The position numbers and the translations under genes are program-made. Of a DNA stretch of 64,000 nucleotides, positions 33,401 to 44,940 are shown piece by piece. The number at the start of each line of letters is the position of its first letter. Within the stretch, counting starts at the first letter, position 1. The stretch is taken from NCBI RefSeq assembly GCF_032854445.1, contig NC_088297.1, forward strand, positions 1,462,639 to 1,526,638, read 5' to 3'. The DNA is from Liolophura sinensis (Eukaryota > Mollusca > Polyplacophora > Chitonida > Chitonidae). The notes beneath the pieces were generated by a model. The model saw only the letters and a list, made by a program, of their open reading frames with translations, was not told where the DNA came from and did not search any database.

Positions 33401-34510
33401 ACTTGGGATTGGACAAGCTGTTAAGAGTCCTAAGAGTAGAGCTACAGCAAGCTCTGTCTTTAAATATCCAATAAGGCACGGGCAGACAACCATAAACTCC
33501 ATCTCACCAGGGATTAGAAACAGGCTGACAGAGATAGCACTGCAGCAAGAAATGTGTCAGAATGTTACATAAGACACAGACAGATAACCACAAACTGAAT
33601 CTCACCAGGGATTGCACACACGATGCTAGAGGTAGAGCTACAGCAAGATCTGTGTGAGAGTGTTACATAAGACATAGACAGATAACTGCATGCCACATCT
33701 CACTAGGCACCGGACACACGATGCTAAACGTAGAGCTACAGCATTATCTGTGTAAGAATTTTATTGAAGACACATACTGACCTCAACAAACTGAATCTCA
33801 CGTGGGACTGGACACACACTGCCAGAAGTAGAGCCAGAGCAAGATTTGTGTGAGAATGTTACACAAGACATAGACAGACAGAAACAAACTGTTTCTCACT
33901 AGGGATTGGACGCAAGATGCTAGACTTAGAGTTACAGCAAGATCTGTGTGGGAATGTTACATAAGACATAAGCAGACAACTACATGCTACATCTCACCAG
34001 GGACTGGACACACACGATGCTAGAAGTAGAGGTACAGCAATATCTGTGTGAGAATTTTATTGAAGACACATACTGACCTCAACAAACTGAATCTCACGTG
34101 GGACTGGACACACAATGCTAGAAGTAGAGCCAGAGGAAGATTTGTGTGAGAATGTTACACAAGACATAGACAGACAGAAACAAACTGTTTCTCACTAGAG
34201 ACTGGACACAATGCTAGAAGTAGAGCCGGAGCAAGATTTGTGTGAGAATGTTACATAAGACATAGGCAGACAACTACATGCTACATCTCACCAGGGACTG
34301 GACACACGGTGCTAGAGGGAGAGAGGTAGCGGTAGATGTAAAATGGCACATAAGACATTGACAGATAACGACAAACTGAATTTTAGCAGGGACTGGACGG
34401 GCCGCTAGAGGTAGCACCGCATCAAAATCTCTGTGAGGATGCTACGTAAGACATAGGCAGACATCCACACGATACCTCTCATCAGGGACTGGACACACAA
34501 TGTTATGTTA
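33400..34510. repeat. 98-bp satellite with a three-unit higher-order repeat
   Basis: About eleven units of roughly 98 bases share ATCTCACCAGGGACTGGACA, 'gctagaagtagagctacagcaagat' and GAGAATGTTACATAAGACAT. 'atctcac' occurs at 33501, 33599 and 33697. The variant with TTTTATTGAAGACACATACT occurs at 33759 and again 296 bases later at 34055, followed by matching neighbours, so a block of three units was duplicated. A single related unit lies upstream of EF-hand copies C and D. Confidence 0.9.
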
Positions 34511-36990
34511 CAGTTATGTTAATAGCAATGTATCGCAGGTTTAGACTGAAAATATGTTGTTAACAGTGCTATATTTGAAAGACGTCAACTAATTGCATCG
34601 ACATTCCACCTAGAAGGAAATTTGCCATTTACCTTTCTGCTTTATGTGTGAATATATATAGAGAATGTACAGGCCAATGTACAATTGGTGAAAATTTTCA
34701 AGAGACTGTCCAGACTGGTGTGTTCTTCACGATGCCTGATCCCCCTGGTCAGGGCGTTTTCTAACAGCCACATGACCTGACAGAGAGGTTCACGCGAGGG
34801 CTGTTTTATTATCCGCACGAGCCTTTTCACTACCCAGAAGAAAAGACATTCCGCCAAATGTCCTTCTACATCATTTAAGGACTCATTTATTAGTAGTTCC
34901 TTAAGAGTCCATGGAGCTGATCTGATGAACGTGACGCTCTCGCGTTTAATCTTTTTACGAATACCCCCTCGTCCAGTGTGAAGAGTTTTATGGCAGGCGC
35001 TTCAGAAAAATGCGCATCAGTCACACTGTATCGTTTTCAATGTTGGTATCAGAGCGGAAATCCGTCGCTTATAAACTGTAATGGTAAGGGGTTCGGAGAC
35101 GTTTTAAAGAGCAGAAATTCAATACGTGGGTATTTTTTTTTCTTTTTTGAGTATATATACTTTCACGTGACCTATTATCCTTGTAACCAGCCCCGATCCA
35201 CTTGAAAGTGTCCCATTTTCTTTGAGTTTAATGATCACAGCGCATAATAAAAACGAAAAAGCTGTGTCTTCTATGCTAACGCGCGTCAATCTCCATGTAG
35301 AGTTATCTCCCCTTGTTCCAAAACAGTACACATTTTCCCATTGACTCGAACAACCCTCTATAGAGAGTTCGTATTGTATTTTTGTTTAATAAAAAAAAAC
35401 AGCTTTTGCTTCAACTGTGTATCAAATTGATTCGATGATCTCTGAGAACCTTTGGGGTGAAAATATTTTCTGAAACCTTTTTTTTCTGTTTTGCTTGAAT
35501 CTTTTGGAACTGTGGACAGGTTCAGGGCTCGCCAACAATGGCAGTTAAATGATGTCAGAGGTACTACTCGGCTTTCCTTTGAATAAAGCCTACAAACACA
35601 GCGCCGTGTTTTGGGCATGTCACATTTTACTCCTTCGCCCATTTTTTCGCTTGATTACACAGGTAAATTGACATGCTTAAGTGTATGTTGAGCCCAATGG
35701 ACATGTAACCATACAGAATAGGCAATAGAAATACTTTACGAGTTCCATTTGTCGTATGCCCACCAAAATTAAATGGCGCCTATATAAAACGACTGGGACG
35801 GTCTTTTTTTTTTTTTGACAACCTCATTGCAGGCCTTTTGGTGTAAGTGGTTTGCACTAGACATGTGAACAGCATTTTAAATCAAGTCGATTGAGCTTGT
35901 CAGCTAAATAAAGGTACTTAAACATTTGCTATGGGTATTTGAAATGTTGATATTCCTTTATGCCAAAGAATTGTAACCCTAAACACATAATAAAGGCTTA
36001 CATGTATATATGGCATAGTGCACTTTTTAAACAGCACGTAATTGGATTGTACAAGTGCATAGTTAACATGTAGTCATACTGCTTACAGCGCATGTGCCGT
36101 TCTCCACGCTCGCTTAACACCACTGCTACCATTTGACAAGGTAGACATATGGAACGTGCACGTGGCGCGCGGCGCGTGGCGCGCGGCGCGAGGGCTTGTT
36201 TAGGCTTACTCTCATTAGCAATTCTCACCCGCAGACCTACAATCAATGTTCCTCAATAGATATGTTTCACGTGACCGTCTGGATGATGTCTTACATACAT
36301 TAGATAAATACAATTGCTCAGTAGACGATTTTGAGTAATTCTAGACCTCTGGCGTCTAATAAATTGTAGTTAACATCTTTTTGTTCCGTAATCCTCTTAG
36401 AACCATGGTGTTATAGGCGATTGTGTAAATTACTACCATTTAAGCATAGACTTACATAGACAGTTGGAAGATAACCTTATGCAAGAGGTTGAATGGTTAC
36501 GTGTGACCATTTACCAATTATCACACTGTTGACACGACTCGGGCTTGATTATCCAGCCTGTATTCTTTAATTTTGACACGTCCAAAGGAAAATATTGCAG
36601 CATAAATAAATAAATAAATAAAACAGCATAGGAAAGAAGATATCGCACTGATTCTGGCACGAAGCCAAGTGATTACAGACCTACATACTTAACAGAATGC
36701 ATATTTCCAAAACCAGAATTTATTTTACAAACGTCTAAAGCTTTTTATACTCTGGTTCGTTGTGAGGTGTTTTTTAAAAGCTAATATCATCACATCCTTC
36801 CTGACTACAAAGTGGCAAGTGTAAATAGACTTGTAATTTTTTTTATCCGCAATACAGCCGTTATTATGCATGTACATACATGTACTAATACACTTTTCAG
36901 ACAGGGCGCATGTGTCTCGTACCTCCTGATCTTTGTGCGGTGGGCTCCAACAACCGCAGTGCACGACGGAACGACCTATATCGCATGGAG
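34510..36990. other. No recognisable gene
   Basis: About 2.5 kb contain only short open frames (for example 34642-34857 and 35358-35642, both minus) without recognised domains. This is the least repetitive part of the window and could contain introns or promoter of the plus-strand FAM167-like gene, but I cannot show it. Confidence 0.45.
36162..36189. repeat. GC-only 14-bp tandem pair
   Basis: GTGGCGCGCGGCGC occurs twice in succession, CpG-dense and partly palindromic, in otherwise AT-rich DNA. Confidence 0.9.
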
Positions 36991-36999
36991 ATTGTGTAT

Positions 37000-37330
37000 G
37001 CATGTGTTTATGTGTACAGATGTTGTGCATACATGTGTGTATGTACAGATGTTGTGTATACATGTGTACATGTACAGCTGTCGTGTATAAATGTGTATAT
37101 GTACAGCTATTGTGTATACATGTGCATATGTACAGATGTTGTGTATACATGTGTACATGTACAGCGGTCGTGTATAAATGTGTACATGGACAGCAGTTAT
37201 GTATACATGTGCATATGTACAGATGTTGTGTATAGATGTGTACATGGACAGCAGTTATGTATACATGTGTATATGTACAGCTGTCGTGTATGCATGTGTA
37301 TATCTTTACAGTTTTTGTGTATACATGTAC
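37000..37330. repeat. 29-bp minisatellite
   Basis: About eleven units of 29 bases (start points of CAG at 37017, 37046, 37075, 37104, 37133) alternate GTGTATACATGTGTACATGT and ACAGATGTT or ACAGCTGTC phrases. No unit has a stop codon in most frames, so long Cys/Tyr/Val/His open frames appear on both strands. They are not genes. Confidence 0.95.
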
Positions 37331-37432
37331 ACGGGCTTCCTCCCACCACACTGCCGGCCACCATCCCATAAGTGAAATGTTCTTGAGTACGGAGTAAAAC
37401 ACCAATAAATAAATACATAAAAAATAAATAAG
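37331..37432 (+). mobile_element. SINE tail fused to the 29-bp array
   Basis: The 3' part only (ACGGGCTTCCTCCCACCACA through GTGAAATGTTCTTGAGTACG to AAATA repeats) begins exactly where the minisatellite stops. Confidence 0.85.
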
Positions 37433-37604
37433 TAAAAAGTCAAAAAAATAAAAAAATTGCATCTCTATGTACAGCTATTGTGCATTGGTGTTAAAAACTA
37501 CATAAAATAAATAAATACATTAAATAAATGAACAGCATCTCTAATAGATAATCTTTTATAAAGTTAAACATTTATTGCTTTTACCGTTATTTTGTTGATC
37601 CATT

Positions 37605-38018
37605 GGCCATATACGTGAACTACATATTGATATGTAGCCCATCGTGTGTACTGGTAGCCGAAAGACATAAACTACATACTCATATGCAACCTCTCATGTG
37701 CGCTGGTAACTGAAAGACCCGAACTACATATTGATATGTAGCACCTCGTGTGTACTTGTAACCCAAAGACATAAACTACATATTGATATGTAGCCCCTCG
37801 TGTGCACTGGTAACTGAAAGACATGAACTACATGCACTACAAATTTATATGTAGCCTGTCGTGTGCACTGGAAACTGAAAGACGCGAACTACACATTTAA
37901 ATGTAGCCTCTCGTGTGTACTAGTAACTGAAAGAAGTGAAATACATTTTTCTATGTAGCTCCTCGTGTGTACTGGTAACTGATAGGCGTGAAATGTATAC
38001 TTCTATGTAGCCCCTCGT
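37605..38018. repeat. 52-bp minisatellite with an internal inverted repeat
   Basis: About eight units start at 37617, 37669, 37721, 37773 and 37825, each carrying 'cgtgtgtactggtaactgaaagac' and an inverted repeat CTACATAT-TG-ATATGTAG. The palindrome is perfect in some units and worn in others. Confidence 0.93.
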
Positions 38019-38080
38019 GGCTGTCCGCCCTCGTACAAGTGAAATAGTTTTGAGTACTGCGTAAAAAATCAAAGAAAATA
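38019..38080 (+). mobile_element. SINE tail fragment
   Basis: A short 3' piece (GGCTGTCCGCCCTCGTACAA, then GTGAAATAGTTTTGAGTACT) follows the last 52-bp unit directly, as with the 29-bp array. Confidence 0.7.
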
Positions 38081-38199
38081 ATGACAAATAGATATCCAGA
38101 AGCAAATAAATTAATTAGAGAAAGTATTATTCAGATTCTGAAGGTAACAGCATTGACTAGTTAAGTATGTGATGTGCAAAATAAATTGTGTATGATTAT

Positions 38200-38465
38200 A
38201 TTTATTTATATATTTGATTGTTGTTTTACGCCGTACTCAAGAATATTTCACTTATACGACGGCGGACAGCATTATAGTGGGTGGAAACAGGGAACAGCCT
38301 GGGGGAAACCCACAACCATCCGCAGGTTTTTGCCAGGCCTTCCCACGTACGGCCGGAGAGGAAGCCAGAATGAGCTGGACTTCAACTCACAGCGACCGCA
38401 TTGGTGAGAGACTCCTGGGTTATTACGCTGCGCTAGCGCGCTAACCAACTGAGCAACAGAGGCCC
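38200..38465 (-). mobile_element. SINE, full length, minus strand
   Basis: Complete from the tail (TTTATTTATATATTTGATTG) to the head (GCGCGCTAACCAACTGAGCA). Both Pol III boxes are present. TGTATGATTAT on the left and TGTATGTTTAT on the right may be the target-site duplication. Confidence 0.92.
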
Positions 38466-39004
38466 CTGTATGTTTATAAATGATAGATGTAATAGCATTT
38501 ACAGTAATGACATTGAATGTACCACTTGTTCTAATATTGTCTGCCTTATAATTATATGTATAAAGTGCATTTTGTCTTGTCCACTACGCAGTGCCGTTGC
38601 TGTCGATACAGGCATAATATGTGGAGTACGTTTAGGACAAAGGGATACAGAATGGAGGCTGATTAGTTGATTTGAGATAGGGTTTTCTGGGTTAAATCTT
38701 GTTGTCTTGGTCACTCTTGGATAAATGTGCCATATCTATACTTCGGCTCAGGCAAGGAATGTCCTTCACTTGTCTCACACCAGCCAATTAAAAGTGATTC
38801 TGTAGTTATGAACTTATTTTTCTCCCAAACTATTTGTGCATCAAATCACCCCTAATTCATATTATTTTGCCCTCTGCAGCCCATTTCTTGCGGAGTGCTC
38901 GCACAGCTGAGTCAAAGAAGTATATTAAACAGCATATGACTTGCATCAAATTATCCTATCATTTATTTATATGTATCTAATATGTTTTGTATCTTATTTT
39001 ACAG

Positions 39005-39265
39005 ATGGAGATGAGGTCTCAGGACAAACTACTCGCTTGTCGATTGTTATCCCTCCGCAAAGACATTCACCAGTTTAAACTGCATAAAGGCCAACAAGAG
39101 CACGAGGAACTACTTGATGACGTCCAGGCGGATTACGAAGAATTCAACCAGCTCTCCGAGCTGTGCGACATGCCTATGGACGAGCTCGTGTACAACAACA
39201 ACCCACTGAAACATTTGGGAGTTACCCGACTAAACCTCAATGCCAGGAGATTCTCCACGTGTTAA
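39005..39265 (+). CDS. FAM167-like protein, last coding exon
   Basis: An 86-codon exon follows the acceptor TTTTGTATCTTATTTTACAG and ends with a stop at 39263-39265. The encoded segment is a charged helix, predicted coiled coil (LLACRLLSLRKDIHQFKL), followed by an acidic stretch and the C-terminus LKHLGVTRLNLNARRFSTC. That last motif matches, as I remember it, the hallmark C-terminus of the FAM167A/FAM167B family (LK-IGVT-N-N-RRFS-C). The leucine/arginine helix before it also fits. FAM167 proteins are small metazoan proteins of poorly known function, with a disordered N-terminal half. The upstream exon or exons are not seen. An in-frame ATG opens the exon but is probably internal. This is the best-supported conserved cellular gene outside the EF-hand array. 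Confidence 0.82.
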   Translation: MEMRSQDKLLACRLLSLRKDIHQFKLHKGQQEHEELLDDVQADYEEFNQLSELCDMPMDELVYNNNPLKHLGVTRLNLNARRFSTC

Positions 39266-40460
39266 TGGCGCGGGGGGCCTTTTATTGTGATGACAATGTG
39301 GTGGCTTTGACGATAACACCCAGATAACTATAACCCAGGAGTGATGAATCTTTTCATCGTATATACTACCTGTTTTAAACCTCGCCAGATGGCAAATACG
39401 ACCCAAAGAGCAAAACCTGCAAACACGAAAGTGGACAAGCTCCAGCTGAGGGAAATTGAAACTTCACGCACTGCCCAAAATCTCACTGGTTCGGACTACT
39501 TTTTATTACCTCTAACTAACATGAAAGTTTTGCTTATACTGATGAAGTTTACTCGATGTTTGTTACCTAGAAGAAGGGAGACAACTCTTGTGTACTATCG
39601 TGTTATATAATTGTGATCCATGACAAACGGGGCCGAAGCTTTGGCGATACAGTTTCATTTTTTTTCTTTCATTGACATCGCGAAACGTTTTCACAAACGA
39701 AATCGTCTGATTACACATGTGATGCCAACAAAACTATTTAAAAATGAGGCAGCACTAACAGTATGAAAACGTGAGATTTAAATGCCTTTCTACACATGCT
39801 CCCGTTTGCGTAGAAGCGTATATTGTGTCTTTAGATCGAGCTATTCCAGTAGGTTGAGCACCTGTGACGATCACGTGACTGTCCATTGCGCCATGCGCTT
39901 TAGGAAATCACAGAAAAGGCGTATCTACTCTTGCGCTCCATCTGCTTGTGGGGGGGGGGGGGCCTAAGGAACAATAGCCTAAGCGATCGACGACGATTCT
40001 TTAGGCATATCCGCACACTAACGTTCGTGAAAAACCAGTTGTCTTTCACCAATGTAGCTCGCATGTCTGCATGTATATCACACCTGAGAAAGTTCGGCAG
40101 TAACTTGCCAAAGGTCGGTGGTTTACCTCGGGCATTCCAGTTTCCTCCAGCAATAAAAGTCACCAATGAAAAATTCAAGTATGGCTTTAAACAATAAATA
40201 AATGAAAAAAAATGTACAAATGTGATAGTCTTATACTTTTTATCACGTGATACTCGATGACAGGCATGAATGTTATAGACATTCTTAGATAAGATTGTGA
40301 TCCGACAAAACATGATGAACTGCGGCTGATATACTGTGAAGAAGAAAATTTTCCCTAACTATCAACGGTGAAAGTCAAGCGTTATATGAAAGTTGGTAAG
40401 AAAAAATGTTCTTTGATAATTTAAGTTTACCATAGAATAAAATATGTTGACAGAAACAAT
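39266..40460 (+). other. Probable 3' UTR and flank of the FAM167-like gene
   Basis: There is no clear coding sequence. A G-run of 12 bases lies at 39951-39962. A weakly SINE-like piece near 40120-40200 ends in AATAAATAAATG and might supply a polyadenylation signal. The extent of the UTR is not determined. Confidence 0.3.
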
Positions 40461-40468
40461 AAGACATG

Positions 40469-40678
40469 TTAACGTGACATATCCTCGAGAAGAGCTTCAT
40501 CTAAAACTTCATTGTCGGAAAAATAGAAATACTCTGCATTGTATCTATCATCTTTGAGCAGCGTTTGGCGGACATGCCCCTTAATACATTTGCGCTTAAT
40601 GGTTGTGGTTGTTTTTATTGTTACGTCCAGTGTGAATGAACCGAAACGATTGTATGTGATTGCATGGTGCAGCTTCAA
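40469..40678 (-). CDS. Small unrecognised open frame
   Basis: A 69-codon frame with a mixed, non-repetitive composition and an acidic C-terminus (DNEVLDEALLEDMSR). It has no recognised domain, signal peptide or convincing splice context. It could be a small exon or chance. Confidence 0.2.
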   Translation of the reverse strand: MKLHHAITYNRFGSFTLDVTIKTTTTIKRKCIKGHVRQTLLKDDRYNAEYFYFSDNEVLDEALLEDMSR

Positions 40679-41124
40679 TCAACCTTAATATATGTAAAAG
40701 TAAAGATTTGTGTATTGTTTCAAAACCATGAAAGATTCGAGTTAATCTTGTATTACGTCGATGATCGAGCTGTTTAGATGTTCTGACTGTTTGCTGTAAC
40801 TTCGTGCTTTTATTGTAGAATGATACTTTGGTTTACAGGTTTAACTTGCCATCGGCTGTGAATGTGGACAACCTGTGCAATTTGTTGTTGTGTCATATTT
40901 GTTAAAAAAGGTGTTGTCTACCATTAAGGAAACTACTAGTGGGATTGGATGCTTCATGTGTTAATACTCATCAGCTATGGAATCGGTTGGATGGGTATTT
41001 CTGTTTTATTTGGATAAAGGATGTAAACCTAGCGAGATGTATATTGAATTGTCCTTGTTGATAAGGTTAAGATGTGTAAAGTTGAGATGGGCGTGCGTAT
41101 CTGGTGAGTATTTTGCTATGTATT

Positions 41125-41309
41125 AGTTGAAACTCAAGCCCATACTTATGCTGACTTCCTCTCCTGTCGTACCTCTATGAGCAGCCTGTGGATGGTCGTG
41201 GGTTTCCCCAGTTTCGCAGTTTCTTCCGTCTGGCTGTTGTGGCATCACTGAAGTATTCTTGAATAAGCCTGTAACGCCAAACCCCAATGAAAACAATAAA
41301 TAAATAAAG
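41125..41309 (+). mobile_element. Divergent SINE
   Basis: Recognisable boxes are AAACTCAAGCCCATACTTAT, GGATGGTCGTGGGTTTCCCC and GAAGTATTCTTGAATAAGCC, ending in AATAAATAAATA. Many substitutions and a missing A box indicate an old copy. Confidence 0.75.
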
Positions 41310-42481
41310 AAAGAAAAAAACGTAGTAGGATAGGCTTCCTCATGAGAATGTGGTTAAACAAAAAAATACAACAACAACGAAGGACAAGCAAACAGGGTTT
41401 ACTCAAGTCAAATCTTGGTGAAACTTATCATCATAAGCCCATATTATATTTTGCATGTATGAATAATGTTTCACAGGACGATCAACATCAGGTTCATAGC
41501 GTTTGTAGTTTGCGGATTTCTGTACAACTAGGTGCCACAGAAAGGTAGTATGCAATTGGAAAATTTGTTGTGATCCTAGGTTTGTCCTGGCTACCGTCTC
41601 GGCCACTAGCTGAGCGATCTTTGTTGAAGTGTTCACTGTGTGTATTAAACCTCCTTTCACCCTATAGTCAAATGTCCAGGCCTCTCCTCACTGAAGTACT
41701 CTATTTCTTTTAATGTTTGCGACACCCCGTCTACTCTCGTTACCCAATAAATATGTAAATGTAGCAGGAATGTTTAGTTTGTTTTGCTCAATTGTTATAC
41801 CCTATAATGAACAACACACTCATATCTTGACTCTGTAGATAATCTGGGAAAGAAAGGTAATATTCTGATTTACAGCACTAATAATAATTGTCCCAAAAAT
41901 TAGAAGTATTAGAGACCCTTCCCTTCGATCTCCTCCACTCTCCGAAGGTATTCCTTCATATATACACACGGTCTTCCCTGGAGATATTCCTTCCCTCACA
42001 TACACGCCCAGAACACATCTCAGCTTAATGTTACCATTCCTGGTGGTGGGATACCATCAGATGCCAACGAAGCCGCATCAACATCGACCAGAGCTGGATT
42101 CGATCATGCGCGTTAACTTTCTGAGCCGTTTAATACGGTGTATCAGAGCGGGTTACTGCGTGGCATTTCGCGCAATCTAACAGCCATACAAGAGCACATT
42201 GTCTACTACCAATATATGGTGCACACATACATCTATATACACCTCAGAAGTTCGTTGGTAGCTTGCCTAAGATCGACGGTTTTATATGTGGCTCAGAACG
42301 CCATGGTATAAGTGAAATAGTTTTAGTTTCGCAGGTTGACCGAAATATATAGCACATGTACTATTATATTAACAACAGCAAATCTGTAAGACCTTTAGAT
42401 TTATACCTGAGGTCGAGGGTTTCAATCCTACTCACTCTGATATGTCTGATCAAAGTATCGTTAAAATTTAATTTGAAATTA

Positions 42482-42781
42482 CAAAATCACACGGGGGTCT
42501 CCCTGTCTCAGTCGGTTAGCGCGCTAACGCAGAGTAATGGCCCAGGAGCCTCTCACCAATGCGGCCGCTGTGAGCTCAAGTCCAGCTCATGCTGACTTCC
42601 TCTCGTCGTAAGTCGTAAGCGGGAAGGTCTATCAGCAAACTGCAGATGGTCGTGGGTTTCCCCTCGCAATGTGCCCGGTTTCCCCCCATCATAATGCTGG
42701 CCGCCGTCGTATAAGTGAAGCATTCTTGAGTAGGGCGTAAAACACCAATCATATAAATAAATAAATCAATCAAAATCACAC
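42482..42781 (+). mobile_element. SINE with an 11-bp target-site duplication
   Basis: The element proper (42493-42770) is full length, with an altered A box TGTCTCAGTCGG, B box GAGCTCAAGTCC and tail AAATAAATAAAT. It is bounded by CAAAATCACAC at 42482-42492 and 42771-42781, an exact direct repeat. This shows LINE-type target-primed insertion and fixes the element ends at GGGGGTCTC and the ATAAATC tail. Confidence 0.95.
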
Positions 42782-42806
42782 GAAACATTCAAATAATGTA
42801 GACGTC

Positions 42807-42812
42807 TTTATT
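42807..42812 (-). terminator. Polyadenylation signal AATAAA of the cysteine-rich peptide gene
   Basis: On the minus strand AATAAA lies about 200 bases after the stop codon of the six-cysteine peptide gene, a usual 3' UTR length. The SINE insertion lies just beyond it. Confidence 0.45.
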
Positions 42813-43008
42813 CTGAATGAGTCTTTTAATAATGATTTCAACATACACTGACATGCTGGTGACATGGCGATTTTATAATCTATCGATATTAAGTTTGTCA
42901 AATTCAAATTTTGTTAATACGCAGTTACATTGTTTTGTTCTGTTGCTTTTACGTGTATACAAATTGAATCTGCCAATCAGTTTATGGAGCCATTTTAAAA
43001 TCGTTCGT

Positions 43009-43186
43009 CTAAAGGTCTGGCACACAGACACCGGACTCGAAGATGTTGTCTTTGTTGCAGGACAAACCATCACAACAGTATTTGAAGGCATGACATTCCT
43101 GGGTCAGCTGAGCACAGTCAAAAACCCCACGGCGTTGTTTGATCATGGCTTCCTGGAAGTTGGCAGCAAGCTCACGCAGCTTTCGT
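43009..43186 (-). CDS. Candidate secreted cystine-knot-like peptide, exon 3
   Basis: This exon follows a pyrimidine-rich acceptor ending CAG (43187-43189) and ends with TAG at 43009-43011. It encodes 58 residues, completing a split codon at its first base. After a 19-residue Lys/Arg-containing stretch ending in a dibasic site comes a 39-residue domain. It has six cysteines spaced C-X6-C-X5-CC-X4-C-X10-C, the framework of inhibitor cystine knot (knottin) peptides. Such peptides are secreted and include neuropeptide-like, defence and venom peptides; nothing here tells which. The phase at its 5' end (second-base split) matches exactly the 3' phase of the exon at 44551-44593. It lies antisense to a meaningless 131-codon frame. 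The SINE at 42493 sits beyond its polyadenylation signal. Confidence 0.68.
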
Positions 43187-43817
43187 CTGAATCAAATAGA
43201 AATGTACTGTAAACAGAATTTATCAAATTATTTATGTTTTATCGCTAGTACCGAAGTCATGAATTTGTCACTTTATATGTGACGGGGGTGATGATTATGT
43301 GTGGAGGTATCCGGAGAGTCTCAGTAAACCACCGCGCTTCAGCAGGTACCTGACAATCCTCATGGCTGAAAGCCGCAGGCTGGCATCTAAACCTGGATCA
43401 ATCTAGAAAATGGGATTTTGTCTAAAAGACTTAGGAAATGTGTAGGTTAAGTGTGCTAATATCAATTGTCTTGTATGTTACATCTACCGATATGCTTAAT
43501 ATGCAACTTTACTTTAAAACAAAACATTACATATATACGTATATAATTCACATCAAAATGAATAACTTCAAAGCAGCGATGTCACCGATGTACACGCCGT
43601 TCCATCGCGCCAAAAAATTTTTAACCCTGCTGTTTGCATTTCCAGTCTTACGTGTTTATTGCGTTCAAACTATTCAAGAATTGTGACCTTTGGTTCCATG
43701 TGTTTTCATTGTTATCGTGTATGTACCGGACAATATATTTGCCGTTATATTAAACATACATTCAGTATATTACATGTCACACCTTCAGGTTTCTTTTGCA
43801 CTCCGTCCGTTTATAAA

Positions 43818-43949
<132 letters not shown>

Positions 43950-44550
43950 TTACTTACTCGTGCATGGCGTTGGTATAATCCGCCTCTCTGAAAATACAAG
44001 GAAAATAAAAAAAATTTAAAATTAAAAAAAAAGTTATGATTCTTATTTCTTTAACATGGGTGCCAAAGCCAAATAAAAAAATGTTTTCATTAAAACCGTT
44101 TTTAGAGGCATGGATTCTGCTATCTAAATCTGCATACCCCGTTACAAACTGCCCAATGCTTTACAGAAGGCAAATATTATACAGAACTTTATATCACTTA
44201 ACATTCTGTTCAAGGAGGTGGACAAAATAGTCTCGTGGATTTAAAACCAACGAGTGTACATGAAAAACCATTTCACCAACAACCGTTTGTTCCGTTAGAT
44301 TAAATAATTATTTAAAGGTTTTATTGATTTGCCCTCGTATCGTTTTCTTTTTTTTATGTTTCTTTCCAAGTTTAAAAATGTGACATCTTTCTCCTTTATA
44401 TAATAGATCACAGAATGGACAGTCCACCCAGAACAGTGACGACAGTGTAATGGCTGACAAGTAGTTAACAGTTAAACAAATCATTTGACATGAATGTTTT
44501 TATTCCAAGAAGGAAAGCGTGTTTGAGTTGAATAGAAGACAAGCACTTAC

Positions 44551-44593
44551 CCCTTCAGAGAGACAGACCGCCTCTTCCTTTCACTCGTTTGTG
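44551..44593 (-). CDS. Candidate cystine-knot-like peptide, exon 2 (propeptide)
   Basis: This 43-base exon lies between an acceptor (TTTCATTTCGATAG) and a strong donor (GTAAGTGC). Read with one carried base from exon 1, it gives a short, basic, Ser/Thr-containing segment with a KRR cluster, as expected of a propeptide. It leaves two bases that complete the first codon of exon 3. The match of both phases and both splice sites is my main reason for linking the three exons. Confidence 0.58.
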
Positions 44594-44940
44594 CTATCGA
44601 AATGAAAGTAAAAACAACAATTAATGTTAACATCAGTATCTAAAATTTGTATCTGGGCTCACTTTTTAAGAAGAAATCTGTCGTCGTAACAAAAATACCA
44701 CCCGCTGCTATTTAAACTTCTGGAGCATCCGTTCACAGCTTTGTCGTACCGCCTCAAATACACGTACAGAAAATTCCTGACTTAAGGCTGCAGCTAAAAT
44801 AGCAGGTTCTGGACTTAAATCTGTCTCACAACGCTATGTTGTTATACTGAGTAACGAGTCGGGCCTAAGCTGGAGTCATGTTCTCTGATAGTACAGGAGC
44901 ACTACTTTGCCAGCTTGCTCACTAATCGTCATGTCAAAGG

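Noticed and set aside
36725-37462. 245-codon His/Cys/Tyr-rich minus frame and several plus frames
   Set aside because: Produced by the 29-bp minisatellite plus SINE tail.
39341-39610. 89-codon plus frame after the FAM167-like exon
   Set aside because: Probable 3' UTR; no motif, and the real stop at 39263 precedes it.
42817-43212. 131-codon plus-strand open frame
   Set aside because: It is the antisense shadow of the six-cysteine exon and its 3' UTR; no domain, splice support or good start on the plus strand.
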